From an uncultured Collinsella sp. (lineage in GTDB: Bacteria > Actinomycetota > Coriobacteriia > Coriobacteriales > Coriobacteriaceae): 34,146 nt of DNA. The notes under the pieces are model-generated. The model was not told the origin of the DNA. It saw nothing but the letters and a program-made list of their open reading frames with translations, and did no database searches. Position numbers and translations under genes: made by a program. Below are positions 7,743 through 13,500 of this stretch, one piece after another (positions within the stretch are counted from its first letter, which is position 1; every line of letters begins with the position of its first letter). The stretch is from positions 1 through 34,146 of the forward strand of contig CAAEEX010000089.1 of assembly GCA_900755005.1 (NCBI GenBank), written 5' to 3'.

Positions 7743-8660
7743 CTATGCATCCACGTGAACGAGCAGACAACGGAGCGTGCCGGAGCAACCCTCGTAGGGG
7801 CGCTTGCCGGCGCCGTAGCCGACGGCTTCGATGTGGTAGCGTGAGGGCAGTTGGTCGGACGTACGCAGCGCGGTGACGATGGCGGCGCCCGTGGGCGTCA
7901 CGAGCTCGCCGGCGACCGGTGCGGGCGTGAGGGCGATATTGCCTGCCTGGCACAGATTGACAACAGCGGGGACGGGAATGGGCATAAGGCCGTGGGCACA
8001 GTGGATGGTGCCGTGGCCCTCGGAGAGCGACTCGACGACAATTTCCTCGATGCCCAGGTCATCGAGACAGATGGCGACAGAGCAGACGTCGACGATGGAG
8101 TCGACGGCGCCCACCTCGTGGAACATGACGGTCTCGGGCGTTTTGCCGTGAGCCTTGGCCTCGGCGGCGGCGAGCGTGGTAAAGATGGCGAGGGCGCGAC
8201 GCTTGGCGCCATCGCTTAGCTGCGAGCCGTCGATGATGGCGGTGACGTCCGCCAAAGAACGATGGTGATGGTGGTGGGCGTGATGGTGACCCTCGTGACC
8301 ATGGCCGTGGGCCTCATGGTCATGCTCGTGGCAGTGCTCGTGCCCGCCATGGTCATGATGTTGGCGCTCGTGCTCGTGCTCGTGCGTGTGCTCGGCGGCT
8401 GCTTCGTTGCCGTAGAGCCAGGCCATATCGTGATCGTGGTTCTCGAGCGCCTCTGCAAGCTGGACGTCGAAATCGCAAGCGTCGATGCCATGCTTGTTTA
8501 CGCGGGTGACGGCAATCTCAAAGCCGCCGACCGGAAGCGTGGCGAGCTGTTCGCGCAGATGCTCCTCGCTGGCGCCCAGGTCGAGCAGGGCCGCGACGGT
8601 CATGTCGCCGCTGATGCCCGAGGTGCCGTCGATGATAAGCGTGTGCTGATGGTTGGACAT
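7743..8660 (-). CDS. larC: LarC nickel-insertion protein, LarC1 domain only
   Basis: LarC inserts nickel into the pincer nucleotide by CTP-dependent cyclometallation. This 305-residue protein begins with the family's LIIDGTSGISGDM and keeps the conserved MFHEVGAVDSIVDV and VGYGAGKRP blocks of the first domain. A very His-rich insert (about 25 His between residues 74 and 133, with Asp and Glu) is suited to nickel storage or binding. The protein ends at the boundary where a second LarC2 domain would normally follow. In L. plantarum, LarC1 and LarC2 are joined by programmed frameshifting. Here tetR begins 2 bases after the stop, so no LarC2 is encoded next to it. The start is ATG 8660, with AAGGAG seven bases upstream overlapping the larB stop. 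Confidence 0.9.
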   Translation of the reverse strand: MSNHQHTLIIDGTSGISGDMTVAALLDLGASEEHLREQLATLPVGGFEIAVTRVNKHGIDACDFDVQLAEALENHDHDMAWLYGNEAAAEHTHEHEHERQHHDHGGHEHCHEHDHEAHGHGHEGHHHAHHHHHRSLADVTAIIDGSQLSDGAKRRALAIFTTLAAAEAKAHGKTPETVMFHEVGAVDSIVDVCSVAICLDDLGIEEIVVESLSEGHGTIHCAHGLMPIPVPAVVNLCQAGNIALTPAPVAGELVTPTGAAIVTALRTSDQLPSRYHIEAVGYGAGKRPYEGCSGTLRCLLVHVDA

Positions 8661-8670
8661 GAAATGCTCC

Positions 8671-9453
8671 TTAGCGGGCGCAGGACGTGCCGGCGCTCAG
8701 ATGATTGATAAGACTTGCCTGGTAGGCGGCACCAAAGCCGTTGTCGATGTTGACGACCGAAACGCCGCTGGCGCAGGAGTTGAGCATGGCGAGCAGCGCG
8801 GCTACGCCGCCAAAGCTCGCGCCGTAGCCCACGCTGGTGGGAACGGCGATGACCGGACAGCTCACCAAGCCGCCGATAACGCTCGCCAACGCGCCCTCCA
8901 TGCCGGCGACGGCAATGATCACCTGCGCCTGTGCAAGTTCCTCGGCATGCGCGAGCAGGCGGTGCAGGCCGGCGACACCCACGTCGTAGAGGCGGTCGAC
9001 CTCGTTGCCATAGAACTCGGCCGTCAACGCGGCTTCTTCGGCGACGGGCAGGTCGCTCGTGCCGGCGCAGGCGACGACGATGCGTCCGTTGCCGGTGGGG
9101 GAGGGCTTGCCGCCCACGAGGGCGAGCTGTGCGTCCGGGACATATCCCAGGTCGATGCCGTTGCCAAGAAGCTCAGCGGTGCACGCGGCTTTTTCGGCAT
9201 CCAGGCGCGTGACCAGGATGCGCTCCTGGCCGGCATCGCGCAGTGCTTCGATAATGGCGGCAATCTGATCGGCGGTTTTACCGGCCCCGTAGACAACCTC
9301 GCCGGCTCCCTGGCGCACCCCGCGCGAAAGATCGAGCTGCGCAAAGCCCAAATCGGCGGTCGGAGCCGTCTGGATGCGCGTGAGGGCGTCGGCAGGGGTG
9401 ACTGCTCCGCCGGCAACATCGCTCAGCAATTGCTCAAGATCTCGCTTATCCAT
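8671..9453 (-). CDS. larB: LarB, nicotinic acid adenine dinucleotide carboxylase/hydrolase
   Basis: First enzyme of nickel-pincer cofactor synthesis: it carboxylates nicotinic acid adenine dinucleotide and cleaves the phosphoanhydride. The 260-residue protein has the PurE-like C-terminal domain with GMEGALASVIGGLVSCPV followed by AVPTSVGYGASFGG, and a NIDNGFGAA block near the end. I chose ATG 9453 because GAAGGGAA lies about 5 bases upstream; the frame extends 11 codons further without a ribosome-binding site. larC starts 10 bases after its stop. LarE, the sulfur-donating enzyme that completes the pathway, is not in the window. Confidence 0.93.
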   Translation of the reverse strand: MDKRDLEQLLSDVAGGAVTPADALTRIQTAPTADLGFAQLDLSRGVRQGAGEVVYGAGKTADQIAAIIEALRDAGQERILVTRLDAEKAACTAELLGNGIDLGYVPDAQLALVGGKPSPTGNGRIVVACAGTSDLPVAEEAALTAEFYGNEVDRLYDVGVAGLHRLLAHAEELAQAQVIIAVAGMEGALASVIGGLVSCPVIAVPTSVGYGASFGGVAALLAMLNSCASGVSVVNIDNGFGAAYQASLINHLSAGTSCAR

Positions 9454-9497
9454 ATATGTTCCCTTCGACGGCGCAAAGTCTAGCACTCAAAGGGTAT

Positions 9498-9531
9498 GTT
9501 TCCGAACACTAAGACAAAATTGTTCGGAAAC
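9498..9531. promoter_or_regulatory. inverted repeat before larB, candidate TetR operator
   Basis: Perfect 11-bp arms GTTTCCGAACA (9498-9508) and TGTTCGGAAAC (9521-9531) are separated by 12 bases. The site lies 44 bases upstream of the larB start, in the gap after serB. Its position before the operon that ends in a TetR gene makes it the best candidate operator. No second copy is seen before larA or larD. Confidence 0.6.
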
Positions 9532-9567
9532 TATAGGACAGACTGATTCAATTGTTAGACGGATCGG

Positions 9568-10203
9568 CTAATCGCGCAGGATGATGTCCATAGCGAGCAT
9601 CAGGTTGCGCTCGTCGATGGCAAACGGGGCCGCCTCGCGCGTCTTGGGCTTGGCACAAAACGCGATGCCCGTGCCCGCGGCCTGAATCATGGGGATGTCG
9701 TTGGCACCGTCGCCGATCGCGACGGTGTGGGCCATATCGACGCCGCACTCAACTGCCCAGTCCAGCAGCTGGATGAGCTTGGACTCCTTGGTCACAATGT
9801 CGGCAGCCAACTTACCGGTGAGCTTGCCGTCCACGACCTCCAGACGATTGGCCAGGCAGAAGTCGATACCCGCGGCAGCCACGATTTTGTCAGCGACCTC
9901 GTGGAAACCGCCGCTCACCACGCCGACCTTCCAGCCCTTGCTGTGTGCCGAGCGCACAAGCTCCAGCGCGCCGGGGGTAAACGTCACGCGCTCAAAGGTG
10001 CGCTCGAACACGCTCTTGTCCAGGCCGGCAAGCAGCCCCACGCGCTCCTCGAGCGCCTGCTTAAAGTCAAGCTCGCCGCGCATGGCGCGTTCGGTGATCT
10101 GTGCAACTTGCTCACCCACGCCGGCCTCCTCGCCCAACAGGTCGATGACTTCCTGGTTGATGAGCGTGGAGTCGATATCCATAACGATGAGGCGTGCAGT
10201 CAT
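9568..10203 (-). CDS. serB: phosphoserine phosphatase
   Basis: Haloacid-dehalogenase family phosphatase that hydrolyses O-phosphoserine in the last step of serine synthesis. The 211-residue protein starts MTARLIVMDIDSTL, placing the nucleophile at D9 and the acid/base at D11. VSGGFHEVADK (motif II region) and GDGANDIPMI (motif IV) are present. ATG 10203 has GGAAAGG seven bases upstream; a further 15 in-frame codons upstream look non-coding. It lies 114 bases ahead of larB on the same strand and diverges from aspS. Other HAD phosphatases are possible, but the spacing and motifs fit SerB well. Confidence 0.92.
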   Translation of the reverse strand: MTARLIVMDIDSTLINQEVIDLLGEEAGVGEQVAQITERAMRGELDFKQALEERVGLLAGLDKSVFERTFERVTFTPGALELVRSAHSKGWKVGVVSGGFHEVADKIVAAAGIDFCLANRLEVVDGKLTGKLAADIVTKESKLIQLLDWAVECGVDMAHTVAIGDGANDIPMIQAAGTGIAFCAKPKTREAAPFAIDERNLMLAMDIILRD

Positions 10204-10396
10204 GGTGGGCCTTTCCGAGTGCTGTTTTATTGGGGCATATTGTCGCACGTGACGAGCGCGGGCGGGTGTCGCGGCGCGTCAATTGTTTCGTCTCCGTCAA
10301 GTCTTTGGGCAGGAGCCACTTTTTCGCGGCACATCGACGCGAGTGCGATAAGATAGAACGCCATGTCTGGCTGCGCGGTTTACGCAGGCTGGGCAA

Positions 10397-10450
10397 ATCT
10401 GTACGACGCCGCCCGGAACGACACGGGGCGGCACAGATCCATAAAGGAGG
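10397..10450 (+). promoter_or_regulatory. leader hairpin and ribosome-binding site of aspS
   Basis: ATCTGT (10397-10402) pairs with ACAGAT (10433-10438) and GCCGCCC (10408-10414) with GGGCGGC (10426-10432), with a five-base bulge. The hairpin ends 4 bases before the strong ribosome-binding site AAAGGAGG (10443-10450). It could control translation or attenuation of aspS. No T-box signature is recognised. Confidence 0.45.
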
Positions 10451-10459
10451 ATCACTGGT

Positions 10460-12247
10460 ATGAGCCAGACCCGTCCCATCGATGAGCATTCCATGCACAC
10501 CCGTACCTGCGGCGAGCTTCGCTTCGAGAACGTGGGCGAAGAGGTCACCCTCACCGGTTGGGTGAGCCGTCGCCGCGACCACGGCGGCCTTATCTTCTGC
10601 GACCTTCGCGACCGTGAGGGCATCACGCAGCTCACCTTCGACCCCGAGCACTCCGACGGCGATGCCTTTAAGATCGCCGAGACCATGCGTCCCGAGTGGC
10701 CCATCAAGATTCACGGCGTCGTGCGCGCCCGTGGCGAGGAGACCACCAACACCAAGCTCGCGACCGGCGAGATCGAGGTCCTGACCGATCATGCCGAGGT
10801 GCTCAACACTTCCGTCACCCCGCCGTTCCAGATCGAGGACGGCATCGAGACCAGCGAGGACACCCGCCTGCGCTATCGCTATCTGGACCTCCGTCGTCCC
10901 GAGATGATGGCCAACCTCAAGCTGCGCTCCGACTTTACCTTTGCCATTCGCGAGGCGCTGCACAACCGTGAGTTCATGGAGGTCGAGACGCCCTCCCTGT
11001 TCAAGTCCACGCCCGAGGGCGCCCGCGACTTCATCGTCCCCAGCCGTATCCAGCCGGGCAACTTCTACGCCCTGCCGCAGTCTCCGCAGCTCCTGAAGCA
11101 GCTGCTTATGGTCGGTGGCGTCGAGCGCTACTACCAGGTTGCCAAGTGCTTCCGCGACGAGGACCTGCGTGCCGACCGTCAGCCCGAGTTCACCCAGGTC
11201 GATATCGAGATGTCCTTCGTGGACCAGAACGACGTCATGAGCGCGCTCGAGGAGGTCCTGGCCGACGCCTTCGGCCGCATGGGCGTCGAGATGCCCACGC
11301 CGCTGCGTCGCATGAACTACTGGGAGGCCATGGACACCTATGGCTCCGACAAGCCCGATACCCGCTATGGCATGCACCTGGTCGACCTGACCGACATCTT
11401 TGCCAACTCCAAGTTCAAGGTCTTTGCGACTGCCGCAAACGAGGAGGGCTCTGTCGTCAAGGCCATCAACGCCAAGGGTGCCGGTGCCTGGGCTCGCGCC
11501 AAGATCGATAAGCTTGCCGGCGTGGCCTCCACGTTTGGCGCCAAGGGTCTGGCGTGGATCGCTTTCCGTGAGGACGGCTCCATCAACAGCCCCATCGTCA
11601 AGTTCTTCTCGGACGAGGAGATGGCGGCTCTGCGCGAGCGCATGGACGTCGAGCCCGGCGACCTTGTGATGTTCGCCGCCGGCCCGCGCCTGCTCTCTGA
11701 CGAGATCCTGGGCGGCATGCGCTCGCACATGGCCAATGCGCTTGAGATCAAGCGCGAGGGTCACGACTTCCTGTGGGTCGTCAACTTCCCGCTGTTCCAC
11801 TGGGATGAGGACCGCAAGGCTTACGCTGCCGAGCACCAGCCCTTCACTCTGCCGACCGAGACCGACATCGCCAAGATCGAGGCCGACCCGTTGGCAGCCG
11901 GCTCCTGCACCTACGACTTTGTCATGGACGGCTTTGAGGCCGGTGGCGGCGGTATGCGTATCCACAACGCCGAGATGCAGATGTCCATGCTCAAGCTCCT
12001 GGGCTTTACCGAGGAGCGTGCCGAGTCTCAGTTTGGCTTCCTCATGGAGGCCCTCAAGTTTGGTGCGCCCCCGATGGGCGGTTTCGCTCTGGGCCTGGAC
12101 CGCGTGTGCATGCTGCTCACCGGTTCCGACTCCATCCGCGACGTCATGGCGTTCCCCAAGACGGCTAGCGGCTCCGACCTTATGTCGGGCGCCCCGAGTG
12201 CCGTTAGTGGCGCCCAGCTCAAGGACGTCAGCCTGCGCCTGATGTAG
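10460..12247 (+). CDS. aspS: aspartyl-tRNA synthetase
   Basis: Class II synthetase that charges tRNA-Asp. The 595-residue length is that of the bacterial type with an inserted GAD domain. An N-terminal OB-fold anticodon-binding domain carries LTGWVSRRRDHGGLIFCDLR. Motif 2 lies in the stretch from YYQVAKCFRDEDLRADRQPE to FTQVDIEMSF. Motif 3 is GAPPMGGFALGLDRVCMLL, followed by SIRDVMAFPKT. The start follows AAAGGAGG with a 9-base gap. Whether it also charges tRNA-Asn cannot be judged without locating gatCAB. It diverges from serB and ends at a strong terminator. Confidence 0.97.
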   Translation: MSQTRPIDEHSMHTRTCGELRFENVGEEVTLTGWVSRRRDHGGLIFCDLRDREGITQLTFDPEHSDGDAFKIAETMRPEWPIKIHGVVRARGEETTNTKLATGEIEVLTDHAEVLNTSVTPPFQIEDGIETSEDTRLRYRYLDLRRPEMMANLKLRSDFTFAIREALHNREFMEVETPSLFKSTPEGARDFIVPSRIQPGNFYALPQSPQLLKQLLMVGGVERYYQVAKCFRDEDLRADRQPEFTQVDIEMSFVDQNDVMSALEEVLADAFGRMGVEMPTPLRRMNYWEAMDTYGSDKPDTRYGMHLVDLTDIFANSKFKVFATAANEEGSVVKAINAKGAGAWARAKIDKLAGVASTFGAKGLAWIAFREDGSINSPIVKFFSDEEMAALRERMDVEPGDLVMFAAGPRLLSDEILGGMRSHMANALEIKREGHDFLWVVNFPLFHWDEDRKAYAAEHQPFTLPTETDIAKIEADPLAAGSCTYDFVMDGFEAGGGGMRIHNAEMQMSMLKLLGFTEERAESQFGFLMEALKFGAPPMGGFALGLDRVCMLLTGSDSIRDVMAFPKTASGSDLMSGAPSAVSGAQLKDVSLRLM

Positions 12248-12270
12248 GCGAGCGACTACATATTGCCTGT

Positions 12271-12306
12271 AACGAGGGAAGGACGTGTGCCTTCCCTCGT
12301 TTTTTA
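12271..12306 (+). terminator. strong intrinsic terminator after aspS
   Basis: AACGAGGGAAGG (12271-12282) pairs perfectly with CCTTCCCTCGTT (12290-12301) around a seven-base loop and is followed by a run of T. It lies 24 bases past the aspS stop. Confidence 0.9.
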
Positions 12307-12330
12307 TGGGACGGGGGTGCGCCGGTAACG

Positions 12331-12336
12331 TACAAT
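12331..12336 (+). promoter_or_regulatory. possible -10 box for the HPr gene
   Basis: TACAAT lies 56 bases before the HPr-like gene, downstream of the aspS terminator, where a new promoter is needed. No clear -35 hexamer is seen. Confidence 0.35.
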
Positions 12337-12391
12337 AGCTACCACGTGGCTGGGTTTTGCCGGTCGAATGTGCGATGTCGTGGGAGGGGAC

Positions 12392-12640
12392 ATGGTCGAG
12401 TTTACAAAGACGATTAAAGATCCGTTGGGATTACATGCCCGCCCGGTTGCGCTGCTCTATGACATCATTGCCAAGCATCGTAGCGACGTGTCAGTCAGCA
12501 TCGGCGATCGCCACACGGATGGCCGCGACGTTATGGGCCTCATGGCTCTCTACGGCGAGTGCGGCGAGGACATCATCTTCCGCGTTTCGGGCGTGGATGA
12601 GGCTTCCTGCGTTACGTCGATTAGAAACCTCTCGCTTTAA
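12392..12640 (+). CDS. HPr-like phosphocarrier protein with Asp at position 46
   Basis: Small phosphocarrier of the sugar phosphotransferase system, receiving phosphate from enzyme I on His15 and passing it to EIIA. With ATG 12392 (GGGAGGGG just upstream) the protein has 82 residues, and GLHARP places His at exactly position 15. The site equivalent to regulatory Ser46 reads RDVMG, so residue 46 is Asp. This residue cannot be phosphorylated by HPr kinase and may mimic the phosphorylated state. The remaining helix and strand pattern is that of HPr. No enzyme I or EII gene lies beside it. It could be the main HPr (ptsH) or a specialised paralogue. Confidence 0.88.
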   Translation: MVEFTKTIKDPLGLHARPVALLYDIIAKHRSDVSVSIGDRHTDGRDVMGLMALYGECGEDIIFRVSGVDEASCVTSIRNLSL

Positions 12641-12647
12641 GCGTAAC

Positions 12648-12680
12648 AATGTGACAAAGGGACAGTCCCTTTGTCACATT
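12648..12680. repeat. perfect palindromic repeat after the HPr gene
   Basis: AATGTGACAAAGGGAC (12648-12663) and GTCCCTTTGTCACATT (12665-12680) are perfect inverted arms around a single A. It begins 8 bases after the HPr stop codon. It resembles a dispersed palindromic repeat more than a gene-specific terminator, because a separate terminator follows at once. Confidence 0.75.
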
Positions 12681-12693
12681 TATATTGGTATCA

Positions 12694-12735
12694 AAAGGCA
12701 CCGCAAAGAGATGGTCTTTGCGGTGCCTTTGTTTC
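12694..12735 (+). terminator. intrinsic terminator after the HPr gene
   Basis: AAAGGCACCGCAAAG (12694-12708) pairs perfectly with CTTTGCGGTGCCTTT (12716-12730), followed by GTTTC. The A and T tails in the arms could allow it to act in both directions. Confidence 0.75.
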
Positions 12736-12776
12736 GTATAGGAAACTTTTTCGAAATCTGAATGGGGACCCTTTCC

Positions 12777-12832
12777 AAAAAGTTAACCACGTGCTAGTTT
12801 ACTATAGCGAACATAGACGTGGTTAACTTTTT
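12777..12832. promoter_or_regulatory. 16-bp inverted repeat upstream of feoA
   Basis: AAAAAGTTAACCACGT (12777-12792) and ACGTGGTTAACTTTTT (12817-12832) are perfect inverted arms separated by 24 bases containing TATAGC. The site lies 41 bases before the first feoA gene. It may be a paired operator flanking the feo promoter, or an AT-rich bidirectional terminator. It does not match a Fur box. Confidence 0.55.
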
Positions 12833-12873
12833 ACGCGTCGATGTTGAGGACGAACTGACGTTAGGAGCAACTC

Positions 12874-13116
12874 ATGTCTTGCGGACCGCAGATGCCGGCC
12901 ATGCCGCTTTCGATGGTAAAAGCGGGCGAAACCGTGCGCGTGTCTCGTGTAAAGGGCAATGAGGACATGAAACACCACCTCAAGGACCTCGGCTTTGTCG
13001 AGGGCAACGAAATCCACGTGGTGAGCTCGAGTGGTGCCAATATCATCGTCACGGTGCTGGGCGCACGCTTTGGCATCGATTCCAGGGTTGCCATGCACAT
13101 CATGACCGTCGGTTAG
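12874..13116 (+). CDS. FeoA-family protein (first copy)
   Basis: An 80-residue SH3-like FeoA-domain protein, a small cytoplasmic partner of the ferrous-iron transporter FeoB. The FeoA core is visible: MVKAGETVRVSRVKGNEDM, then HLKDLGFVEGNEIHVVSS, ending with a strand around SRVAMHIMTV. A short N-terminal extension contains a single Cys. The start ATG follows AGGAG by 7 bases. A second FeoA lies 39 bases downstream, then FeoB, so the three form an operon. The two FeoA proteins differ clearly in sequence, so they are not a recent duplication. Confidence 0.9.
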   Translation: MSCGPQMPAMPLSMVKAGETVRVSRVKGNEDMKHHLKDLGFVEGNEIHVVSSSGANIIVTVLGARFGIDSRVAMHIMTVG

Positions 13117-13155
13117 TCAGCAGCATTTCATAAAAACCGAAAGGGGGACAAGAGG

Positions 13156-13377
13156 ATGAAGACGTTGGGTGACGTTAAGGTGGGCGAGAGCTCTACCATC
13201 GTCAAGCTTCACGGTGAGGGTGCGCTTCGCCGCCACCTTATGGACCTGGGGCTCATCAAGGGCACTTCGTTCAAGGTCGTGAAGGTTGCACCGCTCGGTG
13301 ATCCGGTCGAGATCAACGTGCGCGGCTACGAGCTTTCCATCCGCAAGGAGGAGGCGGCCGTCGTCGAGGTCCAGTAA
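13156..13377 (+). CDS. feoA: FeoA-family protein (second copy)
   Basis: A 73-residue FeoA-domain protein with the standard compact length. It shows VGESSTIVKLHGEGALRRHL, then MDLGLIKGTSFKVVKVAPLG and the terminal YELSIRKEEAAVVEV strand. The ribosome-binding site AAAGGGGGACAAGAGG precedes ATG 13156. It sits between the first FeoA and FeoB and probably works with FeoB at the membrane. The gap to feoB holds a palindromic metal-box-like site. Confidence 0.92.
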   Translation: MKTLGDVKVGESSTIVKLHGEGALRRHLMDLGLIKGTSFKVVKVAPLGDPVEINVRGYELSIRKEEAAVVEVQ

Positions 13378-13403
13378 GGGCTCGCGGCGTGTATTTCTGC
13401 AGG

Positions 13404-13428
13404 TAAAGTTAGGTAATTCTAACTTAAT
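13404..13428. promoter_or_regulatory. palindrome between feoA and feoB, candidate metal-regulator box
   Basis: AAGTTAG (13406-13412) and CTAACTT (13419-13425) are perfect arms around GTAATT. The pattern partly resembles DtxR/IdeR-type boxes (TTAGG...CTAA). Its place 76 bases before feoB suggests iron-dependent control of an internal promoter. Confidence 0.45.
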
Positions 13429-13500
13429 GCAGCATCTTTGAAGCACATTATCCAGCCTGCGCGGAGAAAGCAGCGCAGGCACACAAGGAAGAAGGATTGA

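Noticed and set aside
7700..7760. Programmed frameshift at the end of larC, as in L. plantarum
   Set aside because: The other frame leads into a clear TetR gene rather than a LarC2 domain, so a frameshift would not yield full LarC.
7741..7953. N-terminal extension of the TetR protein
   Set aside because: It is a very Arg-rich shadow of larC in another frame. The TetR domain begins right after ATG 7740.
8262..8440. Repetitive CAC/CAT-rich stretch as a possible repeat array
   Set aside because: It encodes the His-rich metal-binding insert of LarC. There is no fixed repeat unit or spacer pattern, so it is not a CRISPR array.
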